Shown here piece by piece: positions 35,911-45,392 of a stretch of 64,000 nt of DNA. Position numbers and translations under genes: made by a program. Origin of the DNA: Burkholderia sp. BCC1644. GTDB lineage: Bacteria; Pseudomonadota; Gammaproteobacteria; Burkholderiales; Burkholderiaceae. Every line of letters begins with the position of its first letter. The stretch's first letter is position 1. The stretch lies in the NCBI RefSeq assembly GCF_902833225.1, contig NZ_CADFEI010000017.1, positions 112,621 to 176,620 on the forward strand, written 5' to 3'. Below the pieces are notes generated by a model. The model made no database searches. It was not told the DNA's origin and saw only the letters and a list, made by a program, of their open reading frames with translations.

Positions 35911-38232
35911 TCAGCCGAGCAGCGGACGCAGCTCGTTGACGACCTTGAGCTTCGTGTCCGGCGTGCGGCCCTTGCGGGCACGCTTGCCGATGTGCGCCGC
36001 GAGCCCTGCGTACGACAGCGTGTCATCCTGCGCCTTGCCGCCGCGGCCGGTGCCGATCAGCACGACGCCGGCCGGATCGATCGCGAGCGCCTGGAGCAGC
36101 GTTTCCTTGTCGTCGAGCGCCATCAGGATCACGCCGCGGCCACCGCCGGACAGCGTCTTCATCTCGTCCATCCCGAACACGAGCAGCCGGCCGCCGCTCG
36201 ACAGACACGCGACCTGCGTCGCATTCGGCAGCACGGGCATCGGCGCGAGCGGCGCCGCGCCCGCATCGATGGTCATGAACGACTTGCCGGCCTTCACGCG
36301 GCTCACCATGTCGCCGACCTTCGCGAGGAAGCCGAAGCCGTTGCTCGACGCGAGCAGCAGTTGCTGGTCGGCCGGCGCCGCGTAGTAGTGCATCAGGTGC
36401 GAGCCCGATTCGAGCTCGATCAGCGACGTGACCGGCACGCCGTCACCGCGCCCGCCCGGCAGTACCGACACGTCGACCGAGTACACGCGGCCGCTGCTGC
36501 CCCACGCGATCAGGCGATCCGGCGTGCGACACTGGAACGCTGCGTACAGGTGGTCGCCAGCCTTGAACGAGAAGCTGGCCGGGTCGAGCCCGTGGCCCTT
36601 CAGCGCCCGCACCCAGCCCTTCTGCGACACGACGACCGTCACCGGCTCGTCGACCACCTTCGCCTCGAACGTCGCGCGCTTTTCCTGCTGGATCAGCGTG
36701 CGGCGATCGTCGCCGTACTGCTTCGCGTCGGCCTCGATCTCCTTGATCATCAGCCGCTTCATCGCGCTTTCGTTCGCGAGCAGCTCCTCGAGCTTCGCCT
36801 TCTCGTCGCGCAGCGCCTCGAGTTCCTTCTCGATCTTGATCTTCTCGAGCCGCGCGAGCTGACGCAGGCGGATTTCGAGAATGTCTTCCGCCTGACGGTC
36901 GCTGAGGCCGAACGCGCTCATCAGCGCGGCCTTCGGCTCGTCCGACTCGCGGATGATGCGGATCACCTCGTCGATGTTCAGGAAGACGATCATCCGCCCT
37001 TCGAGGATGTGGATGCGGTCGTCGACCTTCGCGAGGCGATGGCGGCAACGGCGCGTCATCGTCAGCTGGCGGAACTTCACCCACTCGTCGAGGATCGTCA
37101 GCAGGCCCTTCTGGCCCGGCCGGCCGTCGGCGCCGATCATCACGAGGTTCAGCGTCGCGTTCGACTCGAGGCTCGTGTACGCGAGCAGCGTATTCACGAA
37201 TTCCGTCTGGTCGATCGTGCGCGACTTCGGCTCGAACACGAGCCGCACCGCCGCTTCCTTGCCCGACTCGTCGCGCACCGCGTCGAGCAGGTCGAGCATC
37301 GCCTTCTTCGTGTTGAGCTGCTCGGGCGTCAGCGTCTTCTTGCCGAGCTTGAGCTTCGGGTTGGTCAGTTCCTCGATTTCCTCGAGCACCTTCTGGCCCG
37401 ACGTGCTCGGCGGCAACTCGGTGACGACGAGCTGCCACTGGCCGCGCGCGAGATCCTCGATCTTCCATTTCGCGCGCACCTTCAGGCTGCCGCGCCCGGT
37501 TTCGTACGCCGCGGCGATTTCGGTGTCGCTCGAGATGATCTGGCCGCCGCCCGGGAAATCCGGGCCGGGGATCAGGTTCATCAGCTCCGCGTGCGTCAGC
37601 TTCGGATTGCGGATCAGCGCGACTGCCGCGCCCGCGACTTCGCGCAGGTTGTGCGACGGGATTTCGGTGGCGAGGCCGACCGCGATGCCCGACGCGCCGT
37701 TCAGCAGCACGAACGGCATGCGGCTCGGCAGCGTCTTCGGTTCCTCGAACGAACCGTCGTAGTTCGGCATGAAGTCGACCGTGCCCTGGTCGATCTCGTC
37801 GAGCAGCAGCTTCGCGATCGGCGTGAGGCGCGCTTCCGTGTAACGCATCGCCGCCGCGCCGTCGCCGTCGCGCGAACCGAAGTTGCCCTGCCCGTCGATC
37901 AGCGGGTAGCGCAGCGAGAAGTCCTGCGCGAGACGCACGAGCGCGTCGTACGCCGACTGGTCGCCGTGCGGGTGGTATTTACCGAGCACGTCGCCGACCA
38001 CGCGCGCCGACTTCACCGGCTTCGCGTCCGGGCCGAGGCCCATTTCGTTCATCGCGAACAGGATCCGGCGCTGCACCGGCTTCTGGCCGTCGCACACGTC
38101 GGGCAGCGCGCGGCTCTTCACGACGCTGACCGCGTAGCTGAGATACGCCTGCTCCGCGTAGTTGCCGAGCGTCAGCGCGTCGCTCTCGGGCGCGTCCGGG
38201 CTCGCAAAGAGATCGGAAGTATTGTCGTCCAT
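35911..38232 (-). CDS. parC: DNA topoisomerase IV subunit A
   Basis: A 773-residue type IIA topoisomerase A subunit. The catalytic Tyr is in AAAMRYTEARLTP and the quinolone-region motif is KYHPHGDQSAYDALV; Gln, not Ser, occupies the position of E. coli Ser80. The C-terminal propeller is shorter than in GyrA and lacks a clear GyrA box. It decatenates daughter chromosomes together with ParE. It follows parE after 69 bases, in which a GGCCGGGC / GCCCGGCC hairpin lies. Confidence 0.95.
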   Translation of the reverse strand: MDDNTSDLFASPDAPESDALTLGNYAEQAYLSYAVSVVKSRALPDVCDGQKPVQRRILFAMNEMGLGPDAKPVKSARVVGDVLGKYHPHGDQSAYDALVRLAQDFSLRYPLIDGQGNFGSRDGDGAAAMRYTEARLTPIAKLLLDEIDQGTVDFMPNYDGSFEEPKTLPSRMPFVLLNGASGIAVGLATEIPSHNLREVAGAAVALIRNPKLTHAELMNLIPGPDFPGGGQIISSDTEIAAAYETGRGSLKVRAKWKIEDLARGQWQLVVTELPPSTSGQKVLEEIEELTNPKLKLGKKTLTPEQLNTKKAMLDLLDAVRDESGKEAAVRLVFEPKSRTIDQTEFVNTLLAYTSLESNATLNLVMIGADGRPGQKGLLTILDEWVKFRQLTMTRRCRHRLAKVDDRIHILEGRMIVFLNIDEVIRIIRESDEPKAALMSAFGLSDRQAEDILEIRLRQLARLEKIKIEKELEALRDEKAKLEELLANESAMKRLMIKEIEADAKQYGDDRRTLIQQEKRATFEAKVVDEPVTVVVSQKGWVRALKGHGLDPASFSFKAGDHLYAAFQCRTPDRLIAWGSSGRVYSVDVSVLPGGRGDGVPVTSLIELESGSHLMHYYAAPADQQLLLASSNGFGFLAKVGDMVSRVKAGKSFMTIDAGAAPLAPMPVLPNATQVACLSSGGRLLVFGMDEMKTLSGGGRGVILMALDDKETLLQALAIDPAGVVLIGTGRGGKAQDDTLSYAGLAAHIGKRARKGRTPDTKLKVVNELRPLLG

Positions 38233-38265
38233 CAGAATTCCGTATTCGTAAGTGGCGTGAGGCCG

Positions 38266-38286
38266 GGCCGGGCGTCATGCCCGGCC
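38266..38286 (-). other. Hairpin in the parE-parC intergenic gap
   Basis: A perfect 8-base stem with a 5-base loop (GTCAT) lies between parE and parC. It has no T-tract, so it may serve as an RNA-processing or stability element rather than a terminator. Confidence 0.4.
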
Positions 38287-38301
38287 GCGCGGATGCGTGG
38301 C

Positions 38302-40284
38302 TTAGATGTCCGCTTCGACGTCGTTGCCCTTTTCCTCGAGCCAGCCGCGCCGTGCGGCTGCCTCGCCCTTGCCCATCAGCATCGTCATGCGCGCGACGGT
38401 CGCCTCGTAGTCGAGCTCGCCGAGCTTCACGGGCATCAGGCGGCGCGTATCGGGGTTCATCGTCGTGTCCCACAGCTGCTCGGCGCTCATTTCGCCGAGA
38501 CCCTTGAAGCGACTGATGCTCCATTGCGTCTCGCGCACGCCGTCCTTGCGCAGCTTGTCGAGAATCGCTTCGAGTTCGCCGTCGTCGAGCGCATAGAGCT
38601 TCTGCGCGGCCTTCTTGCCGCGCGCCGGCGCGTCGACGCGGAACAGCGGCGGCCGTGCGACGCACACGTGGCCGCGCTCGATCAGTTGCGGGAAATGCTT
38701 GAAGAACAGCGTGAGCAGCAGCACCTGGATGTGCGAGCCGTCGACGTCCGCGTCCGACAGGATGCAGATCTTGCCGTAGCGCAAGTTCGACAGGTCGACG
38801 GTGTCGTCGGGGCTGTGCGGATCGACGCCGATCGCCACCGAGATATCGTGCACCTCGTTGTTCGCGAACAGGCGGTCGCGCTCGGTTTCCCACGTGTTCA
38901 GCACCTTGCCGCGCAGCGGCAGGATCGCCTGGTATTCCTTGTCGCGGCCCATCTTCGCGGAGCCGCCCGCCGAGTCGCCCTCGACGAGGAACAGCTCGTT
39001 GCGCGCGATATCCTCGGTCTCGCAGTCGGTCAGCTTGCCCGGCAGCACCGCGACGCCCGAGCTCTTGCGCTTCTCGACCTTCTGGCCCGCGCGCGTGCGC
39101 GCCTGGGCCTGCTTGATCACGAGTTCGGCGAGCTTCTTGCCGTGCTCGACGTGCTGGTTCAGCCACAGTTCGAGCGCCGGACGCGAGAACGACGACACGA
39201 GCTTCACCGCGTCGCGGCTGTTCAGGCGTTCCTTGATCTGCCCCTGGAACTGCGGATCGAGCACCTTCGCGGACAGCACGAACGACACGCGTGCGAACAC
39301 GTCTTCCGCGAGCAGCTTCACGCCCTTCGGCTGCAGGTTGTGCAGCTCGACGAAGCTCTTCACGGCCTGGTACAGGCCGTCGCGCAGGCCGGATTCGTGC
39401 GTGCCGCCGGCCGGCGTCGGGATCAGGTTCACGTACGACTCGCGCACGAGCGAACCTTCCTCGCTCCATGCAACGACCCACGATGCGCCCTCGCCTTCGG
39501 CGAACGTGTCGTCGCCCGAACGCGAATCGGCGAAACGCTCGCCTTCGAACAGCGGAATCAGCAGCTCGCTGCCGTTCATTTCGTCGAGCAGGTAGCCGCG
39601 CAGGCCGTCTTCATATTTCCACGTCTGGCGCTCGCCGCTCTTTTCGTTGACGAGCACGACCTCGACGCCCGGCAGCAGCACGGCCTTCGAGCGCAGCAAG
39701 CGCTGCAGTTCGCCGAGCGGCAGGTTCGGCGAATCGAAGTACTTCGTGTTCGGCCACACCTGCACGCGGGTGCCGGATTTCTTCTCGCCGCGGCCCGCGC
39801 CCTGCGTCGCGAGCGGCTTGACCACGTCGCCTTCCGCAAAACCGAGCTCGGCGATCTTGCCGTCGCGCCACACCGTCACGTCGAGGCGCGTCGCGAGCGC
39901 GTTCGTCACCGATACGCCGACGCCGTGCAGGCCGCCCGAGAACGTATAGGCGCCGCCGGCAGCCTTGTCGAACTTGCCGCCTGCGTGCAAGCGCGTGAAC
40001 ACGATCTCGACAACCGGTACGCCCTCTTCGGGGTGCATGCCGAACGGGATGCCGCGGCCGTCGTCTTCGACCGAGACCGACTGGTCGGCGTGCAGCGTGA
40101 CCGTGATCTGCTTGCCGTAGCCGCCGAGCGCCTCGTCGGACGCGTTGTCGATGACTTCCTGGATAATGTGCAGCGGATTCTCGGTACGGGTGTACATGCC
40201 GGGTCGCTGCTTGACCGGCTCGAGACCCTTGAGCACCTTGATCGATGCTTCGCTATAGGCCGCGCTGGGTTTCTTCGTAGACAT
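38302..40284 (-). CDS. parE: DNA topoisomerase IV subunit B
   Basis: A 660-residue GHKL-ATPase subunit. The ATP site shows EVIDNASDEALGGYGK, DDGRGIPFGMHPEEG and GGLHGVGVSVTNAL. The Toprim domain has the EGDSAGGSAKMGRD and DADVDGSHI motifs. It is the first gene of the parE-parC operon. DnaA-box-like sites lie 30-65 bases upstream of its start. Confidence 0.95.
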   Translation of the reverse strand: MSTKKPSAAYSEASIKVLKGLEPVKQRPGMYTRTENPLHIIQEVIDNASDEALGGYGKQITVTLHADQSVSVEDDGRGIPFGMHPEEGVPVVEIVFTRLHAGGKFDKAAGGAYTFSGGLHGVGVSVTNALATRLDVTVWRDGKIAELGFAEGDVVKPLATQGAGRGEKKSGTRVQVWPNTKYFDSPNLPLGELQRLLRSKAVLLPGVEVVLVNEKSGERQTWKYEDGLRGYLLDEMNGSELLIPLFEGERFADSRSGDDTFAEGEGASWVVAWSEEGSLVRESYVNLIPTPAGGTHESGLRDGLYQAVKSFVELHNLQPKGVKLLAEDVFARVSFVLSAKVLDPQFQGQIKERLNSRDAVKLVSSFSRPALELWLNQHVEHGKKLAELVIKQAQARTRAGQKVEKRKSSGVAVLPGKLTDCETEDIARNELFLVEGDSAGGSAKMGRDKEYQAILPLRGKVLNTWETERDRLFANNEVHDISVAIGVDPHSPDDTVDLSNLRYGKICILSDADVDGSHIQVLLLTLFFKHFPQLIERGHVCVARPPLFRVDAPARGKKAAQKLYALDDGELEAILDKLRKDGVRETQWSISRFKGLGEMSAEQLWDTTMNPDTRRLMPVKLGELDYEATVARMTMLMGKGEAAARRGWLEEKGNDVEADI

Positions 40285-40313
40285 AGGCGCTGAATTTCGT
40301 CATTCATCGGGAC

Positions 40314-40349
40314 GTTGTCCACACCTCGTGTGGATAACGTCGTGGACAA
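40314..40349. promoter_or_regulatory. Cluster of DnaA-box-like sites ahead of parE
   Basis: GTTGTCCACAC (40314-40324) and GTGTGGATAAC (40328-40338) form a near-perfect inverted repeat (10 of 11) around CTC. The right arm contains a consensus DnaA box TTATCCACA on the minus strand, and the left arm TTGTCCACA has one mismatch. A third site, TTGTCCACG on the minus strand, is at 40341-40349. Binding by DnaA is inferred from the match to the known consensus. Confidence 0.55.
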
Positions 40350-40504
40350 AACGTTGAGTTCCGTAAAAAAGCGAATCGAAACAACGGTGTGCTTGGACTG
40401 CTCCGAAAGCGGGCGCGCGGCATGCGCGGCGCGCCCCTGAACGCGCGGTATTTTACTGGTTCCGCGTGGCGCGCCAATCACGAGATCGGCGCGCACCGCA
40501 CGCG

Positions 40505-42454
40505 TCACGCCGGCTTGCGCTTCGCCTCGAGTGTTTCCCACCGTTCGAGCGCGGTAAGCAGTTCGTCGTCGATCGCCGCGAAGCGCTCGGTCAGGCGCGT
40601 GCCTTCCTGCGGATCCTTCGCGAAAATCGAGCCGTCCGCGAGCTGCGCATTGATCGTCTTCTGCTCCTCTTCGAGCGCGGCGATCTTCTCCGGCAGCGAA
40701 TCGAGCTCGCGCTGCTCGTTGAACGACAGCTTCACCGTGCGCTGCGCGTTGCGGCCGGGGGCGCTCTTCGCCGCGTCTTCCTTCACGGGCGCCGCTTCCT
40801 TGACCGCACGCTTCGCGGCTTCCTGCTGCGCGAGCTGCTCCGAACGCTCGCTCTGGATCTGCCAGTCGCTGAAGCCGCCGACGTATTCGCGCCACTTGCC
40901 GTCGCCCTCGGCCGCGATCACCGACGTCACGACGTTGTCGAGGAACGCGCGATCGTGGCTGACGAGCAGCACCGTGCCGTCGTAGTCGGCCAGCAGCTCT
41001 TCGAGCAGTTCGAGTGTCTGGATGTCGAGGTCGTTGGTCGGTTCGTCGAGCACCAGCACGTTGGCCGGACGCGCGAACAGGCGCGCGAGCAGCAACCGGT
41101 TGCGCTCGCCGCCCGACAGCGACTTCACCGGCGAGCGCGCGCGTTCCGGTGCAAACAGGAAATCGCCGAGATAGCTCATCACGTGCTTGCGCACGCCGCC
41201 GATCTCGACCCATTCGCTGCCGGGGCTGATCGTATCCGCAAGGCTCTTTTCCTGGTCGAGCTGCGCACGCATCTGGTCGAAATACGCGACCTGCAGGTTG
41301 GTGCCGATGCGCACCGTGCCTTCGTCGGGCTTCAGTTCGCCGAGAATCAGCTTGAGCAGCGTCGTCTTGCCAGCGCCGTTCGGGCCGATGAAGCCGATCT
41401 TGTCGCCGCGCATCACCGTCGTCGAGAAGCGATCGACGACCGCGCGGCCGCCGTAGCGCTTCGTCACGTCGGTCAGCTCCGCGACGATCTTGCCGGACTT
41501 CTCGCCCTGCGCGACATCCAGCTTCACGTTGCCCAGCGTGTTGCGGCGCTCCGCGCGCTCGTTGCGCATCTGCACGAGCCGCGCGATGCGGCCGACGCTG
41601 CGCGTGCGGCGCGCTTCGACCCCCTTGCGGATCCACACTTCTTCCTGCGCGAGCAGCTTGTCGAACTTCTCGTTTTCCACGCGCTCGACTTCGAGCTGCT
41701 GCGCCTTGCGCGTCTGGTACGCGGAGAAATTGCCCGGATACGACAGCAGCCGGCCGCGGTCGAGATCGACGATGCGCGTCGCGACGCGGTCGAGGAACGC
41801 GCGATCGTGCGTGATGAACAGCAGGCCCGCGCGCTGCGCGACGAGCAGTTCTTCCAGCCAGCGGATGCCGTCGAAGTCGAGGTGGTTGGTCGGTTCGTCG
41901 AGCAGCAGCACGTCGGGCTGCAGCACCAGCGCGCGCGCCAGCGCGACACGCTTCTGCATCCCGCCCGACAGCGCGTCGACGGGCGCGTCGACGTCCGCCA
42001 GGCCGATCTGCGCGAGCGTCATCGACACGCGCGTGCGCCAGCTCCACGCGTCGTGCGCGTCGAGCGACGACTGCAGCGCGTTCATCCGCGCGAGCAACGC
42101 ATCGTGTTCGGCGCCTTCCGGTATATCCGCCAGGCGGTGCGCGATCGAATCGTATTCTTCAAGCAGTTCGCGCGTGTGCGCGAGCCCCGACGCGACTGCA
42201 TCGAACACCGTCGCGCCCGGTTCGAATTCAGGCTCCTGCGGCACGTAGACGGTCACGAGCTCCTGCTGGCGCGTGATCAGGCCGTCATCGGGCTTCGCGA
42301 GGCCGGCGACGATCTTCAGCAGCGACGACTTGCCTGCGCCGTTGCGGCCGATCAGACCGACGCGCTCGCCGGCTTCGAGCGAGAAATCCGCGTGATCGAG
42401 CAACGCGACGTGACCGAACGCGAGCTGCGCGCCGGTAATGGAATAGAGCGACAT
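40505..42454 (-). CDS. uup: ABC-F ATPase Uup
   Basis: A 649-residue soluble protein with two ABC domains: Walker A GRNGAGKSS and GPNGAGKTT, signatures LSGGMQKRVALARAL and LSGGERNRLLLARLF, Walker B DVLLLDEPTNHLD and NVLVLDEPTNDLD. The C-terminal 110 residues are a charged coiled coil, the DNA-binding tail that marks Uup among ABC-F proteins. It works on ribosomes and affects transposon excision in E. coli. ATG 42454 was chosen where homology begins (MSLYSITGAQLAFG). Confidence 0.92.
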   Translation of the reverse strand: MSLYSITGAQLAFGHVALLDHADFSLEAGERVGLIGRNGAGKSSLLKIVAGLAKPDDGLITRQQELVTVYVPQEPEFEPGATVFDAVASGLAHTRELLEEYDSIAHRLADIPEGAEHDALLARMNALQSSLDAHDAWSWRTRVSMTLAQIGLADVDAPVDALSGGMQKRVALARALVLQPDVLLLDEPTNHLDFDGIRWLEELLVAQRAGLLFITHDRAFLDRVATRIVDLDRGRLLSYPGNFSAYQTRKAQQLEVERVENEKFDKLLAQEEVWIRKGVEARRTRSVGRIARLVQMRNERAERRNTLGNVKLDVAQGEKSGKIVAELTDVTKRYGGRAVVDRFSTTVMRGDKIGFIGPNGAGKTTLLKLILGELKPDEGTVRIGTNLQVAYFDQMRAQLDQEKSLADTISPGSEWVEIGGVRKHVMSYLGDFLFAPERARSPVKSLSGGERNRLLLARLFARPANVLVLDEPTNDLDIQTLELLEELLADYDGTVLLVSHDRAFLDNVVTSVIAAEGDGKWREYVGGFSDWQIQSERSEQLAQQEAAKRAVKEAAPVKEDAAKSAPGRNAQRTVKLSFNEQRELDSLPEKIAALEEEQKTINAQLADGSIFAKDPQEGTRLTERFAAIDDELLTALERWETLEAKRKPA

Positions 42455-42717
42455 GGGGAGACGGCGAAGAGAGAAATCGGAAGCGCCCATTGTACCGGTC
42501 GCGGAGGCCGGCACCGGTATGGCCGGATGGACGAGCTGCAAGGGGCACACAAAACGCGCCGGCGCGGTGCGATGAACGGCTGGCCGCCGGTTTCCAGATA
42601 GATGCCGCCCGTGCAGCTTGCATGCCCGCACGAACGGGCAAAAGCCGGCCCGATGCCCGCGGCCGGCCGATCGGCAATCCCGCGCGCGGCGCATCGGGCG
42701 CCCGCGCGGACGTGCGG

Positions 42718-43122
42718 TTACTTCACGTTGACGGTGATCGTCGAGCTCATTTCGGGACCGTACGAACGGTGCGCGCCGTCGCCGAGCTGCAGCGTCAGCG
42801 TGTGCTGGCCGGGCGCCAGCTTCACGTCGGTTTCGGTCTGGCCCTTGCCGAAATGCAGCGAGTGGTCGCTCGCCGGGATCACGTCACCCTTCGGCACCGG
42901 CTTGCCGTCGATCAGCAGGTGATGGTGGCCGGTATTCGGCGTCATGTCGCCGGCCGGCTTGAGATCCATGCCTTCGAGACCGAACTTCACGTGCACGGGG
43001 CTCGACACCGTCGCGCCGTCCTGCGGCTCGACGAAGAACACACGCGCTTCGGCGCGCGCGAGCGTCGACACGGCCAGCGCCGCGACGCACACTGCACCCG
43101 CGATCCACTTTTTGTTGAGCAT
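42718..43122 (-). CDS. DUF4399 secreted protein
   Basis: A 134-residue exported protein. The signal peptide ends VSTLARA, then comes a beta-rich domain with ARVFFVEPQDGATVSSPV and a His-rich TGHHHLLIDGKPVPKGDVIP segment, which are DUF4399 hallmarks. AAGGAGG precedes ATG 43122. It probably binds a ligand or metal in the periplasm; the function is not established. Confidence 0.87.
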   Translation of the reverse strand: MLNKKWIAGAVCVAALAVSTLARAEARVFFVEPQDGATVSSPVHVKFGLEGMDLKPAGDMTPNTGHHHLLIDGKPVPKGDVIPASDHSLHFGKGQTETDVKLAPGQHTLTLQLGDGAHRSYGPEMSSTITVNVK

Positions 43123-43320
43123 CGTTTCCTCCTTCAGATTGACAGGCCCACGAAGCATACACTGCATGCCCGCCCCACGCGATGACGCCGGTTGTTCGCG
43201 ATGCGTACGTTTAAAACGACGTTGCGGAGGCGTTCGACGAAATTCCGGTACCATTGCGCCTTTCGTCCGCCGGCCAGGCCGCGGACGGCATCACCGAGTT
43301 TCCATTTTCCCGAGCGCCAC

Positions 43321-43503
43321 ATGAGCGAAGTAATCGAATACCAGAGCTGGGTCTGCCTGATTTGCGGGTGGGTCTACAACGAAGCGGAAGGGCTGCCCGA
43401 CGAGGGCATCGCGGCCGGCACCCGTTTCGCCGACATTCCCGCCGACTGGCGCTGCCCGCTGTGCGACGTGGGCAAGGAAGATTTCGTCGTCGTCGATTTC
43501 TGA
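43321..43503 (+). CDS. Rubredoxin
   Basis: A 60-residue one-iron electron carrier. Two Cys pairs, CLICGWVYNEAEG and CPLCDVGKEDF, bind the iron, and the conserved WRCPLC core is intact. It is a little longer at both ends than classical rubredoxins. The partner enzyme is not nearby; alkane monooxygenases or superoxide-scavenging systems are typical. Confidence 0.93.
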   Translation: MSEVIEYQSWVCLICGWVYNEAEGLPDEGIAAGTRFADIPADWRCPLCDVGKEDFVVVDF

Positions 43504-43649
43504 TTTTCCGTTCCCGTCGCGACTGATCCCGCGATACGCGCGTCGGCACGCATTCCGCCCCGCCGACGCGCCGCGCGTTTGCTATACTCTGCGCGCTGTC
43601 CACACCGCCGTCCGGTTCGCGGTTTTCGCGCGATTACCCGGACATGGCT

Positions 43650-43724
43650 CTCCCCGTAGTTCAATGGATAGAACAAGCGCCTCCTAAGCGCTAGATACAG
43701 GTTCGATTCCTGTCGGGGGGACCA
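43650..43724 (+). tRNA. tRNA-Arg (anticodon CCT)
   Basis: A full cloverleaf can be drawn. The acceptor CTCCCCG pairs with CGGGGGG (one T-G), the D stem is GTTC/GAAC, the anticodon stem is AGCGC/GCGCT with loop CTCCTAA (anticodon CCT), and the T stem is ACAGG/CCTGT with loop TTCGATT. The CCA end is encoded at 43722-43724. A TATACT -10-like box lies at 43583-43588. An integrase gene follows 175 bases later, so this tRNA serves as the island's attachment site. Confidence 0.95.
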
Positions 43725-43759
43725 AGAATCCTCCAAAGTTCCACCAGATTCACCACAAG

Positions 43760-43794
43760 AACCCCGTCACGCTTGGCTGTGCGGGGTTTTTTGT
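43760..43794 (+). terminator. Terminator after tRNA-Arg
   Basis: AACCCCG pairs with CGGGGTT around a 15-base loop that can pair further (CAC/GTG), followed by T6. It lies 36 bases after the tRNA. Confidence 0.7.
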
Positions 43795-43810
43795 TGCAAA
43801 CTTCCACCAG

Positions 43811-43886
43811 CAACCCCCAGTGGAAACAACCCCCGACTTGGGGTTGTTTTGGGGGTTCCGCAAAACACCCCCAGCAAACAACCCCC
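43811..43886. repeat. Short CAACCCCC-type repeats upstream of the integrase gene
   Basis: Copies of CAACCCCC or its complement occur at about 43811, 43827, 43839 (reverse), 43849 (reverse), 43866 and 43877 in the 90 bases before the integrase start. Clusters like this usually are integrase arm-binding and autoregulatory sites. A related cluster lies at 52141-52180. Confidence 0.55.
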
Positions 43887-43899
43887 GAGGCACCAGCAC

Positions 43900-45117
43900 A
43901 TGGCGCTCACCGACCTCAAGGTCCGCACAGCCAGGCCCACTGAAAAACAACAGAAGCTTTATGACGGTGGCGGACTGCTGCTATTGATAATGCCGACCGG
44001 CGGCAAGCGATGGGTTCTCAAGTACCGCGTCGACGGTAAAGAGAAGAGCCTGGCGCTCGGCACGTATCCGGATGTATCGCTTGCCGAGGCACGCGCTCGC
44101 CGCGATAGCGCGCGTGAAAAGCTTGCCGCAGGCGTTGACCCAGGCGAAGCCAAGAAAGCCGACAAGCGCGCTGCGCAACTGGCCGCCGCCAGCTCGTTCG
44201 AAATCGTCGCGCGCGAATGGTTTGAGACTCAGCGCGGTGGATGGTCCGAGGTGTATGCAGGCAAGGTCATCAACTGCCTTGAAGTCGACGTATTCCCCCC
44301 ACTCGGCGCCCGCCCTATCGCGAGCATCGATGCCCCTGAACTGCTAGCGATCATCCGGACTGTCGAGTCTCGCGGCGTTCGCGAGACGGCCAAGCGGGTG
44401 CTGCAGCGTTCGCGTGCCGTGTTTCAGTACGGCATCATGACCGGCCGCTGTACCCGGAACCCGGCCGCGGACATCGACGCAGAAACGGTATTGAAGAAGA
44501 GCGCCGGCGTACAGCAAATGGCGCGAGTGAAGGCGACCGAGATCCCGCAGCTCATGCGCGACATCGACGAATACTCCGGCGATCTGGTCACGCGACTCGC
44601 CTTGCGGTTCATGGCGCTGACGTTCGTGCGAACGAAAGAAATGATCCAGGCCGAGTGGCCAGAGATCAACGTCGATGCCGCTGAATGGCGCGTGCCCGCC
44701 GATCGCATGAAGATGCGCGATCCGCACATCGTCCCGCTTTCTCGGCAGGCGCTCGACGTACTGGCGCGGTTGCGCGAGATCAATGGCGAGCAGCGCTTCG
44801 TCTTCTACAGCGTGCAGGGCAGGAGTCATATCTCGAACAACACGATGCTGTATGCCCTGTATCGAATGGGCTACAAGTCGCGCATGACTGGGCATGGCTT
44901 TCGCGGACTTGCCGCGACAGCGTTGCGCGAACTTGGATACAGCCGCGACGTTGTGGAGCGTCAAATGGCGCACGCGGAACGCAACCAAGTCACTGCAGCC
45001 TACGTCCACGCCGAGTATCTGCCAGAGCGTCGCAAGATGATGCAGCGCTGGGCCGACTACCTCGACGACTTGAAGGCCGGGGCGAAGGTACTGCCCCTCA
45101 CATCATCCAATGGCTGA
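43900..45117 (+). CDS. int: Tyrosine recombinase integrase, P4/DUF4102 type
   Basis: A 405-residue integrase. The N-terminal DUF4102 arm-binding domain (ALTDLKVRTARPTEKQQKLY, LALGTYPDVSLAEARARRD) is followed by a core-binding domain and a catalytic domain. The Arg is in LTFVRTKEMIQAEW, the HxxR in GHGFRGLAATALRE, and the final His and Tyr in QMAHAERNQVTAAYVHAEYL. All catalytic residues are visible, so it looks functional. It lies directly downstream of its tRNA target, pointing into the island. Confidence 0.93.
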   Translation: MALTDLKVRTARPTEKQQKLYDGGGLLLLIMPTGGKRWVLKYRVDGKEKSLALGTYPDVSLAEARARRDSAREKLAAGVDPGEAKKADKRAAQLAAASSFEIVAREWFETQRGGWSEVYAGKVINCLEVDVFPPLGARPIASIDAPELLAIIRTVESRGVRETAKRVLQRSRAVFQYGIMTGRCTRNPAADIDAETVLKKSAGVQQMARVKATEIPQLMRDIDEYSGDLVTRLALRFMALTFVRTKEMIQAEWPEINVDAAEWRVPADRMKMRDPHIVPLSRQALDVLARLREINGEQRFVFYSVQGRSHISNNTMLYALYRMGYKSRMTGHGFRGLAATALRELGYSRDVVERQMAHAERNQVTAAYVHAEYLPERRKMMQRWADYLDDLKAGAKVLPLTSSNG

Positions 45118-45392
45118 TTGCGACACCTGAAAAAGGGCATCTCGAATTTCGTGGGGGGAGGGCGCGTAGTCGACACGTCGGCATTCGGCCAGGAGCGGTT
45201 CCTGAGCGGTTATCCGCGAAAGTCCGCTTACTACAGATAATCTACCCTATGAAGCGCAGCAGTATCTGGCAAATCGGTGGCGAGCGAGGATACTCGAATC
45301 CGAGTTCATCGTCGCCAATACGACTATCGATTTGGAGCCTGCCGAAGCCAATCTACGGTCCATATGCAATGAACCGAGCCGTCAGCGGCGCC

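Noticed and set aside
35692..40293. A 1533-codon open frame on the plus strand across parC and parE
   Set aside because: It is antisense to two certain genes; long antisense frames are expected at this GC content, and the product is Arg/His/Asp-rich without any fold.
43801..43890. G-run repeats before the integrase as a CRISPR-like array
   Set aside because: The units are under ten bases, occur in both orientations and have no regular spacers.
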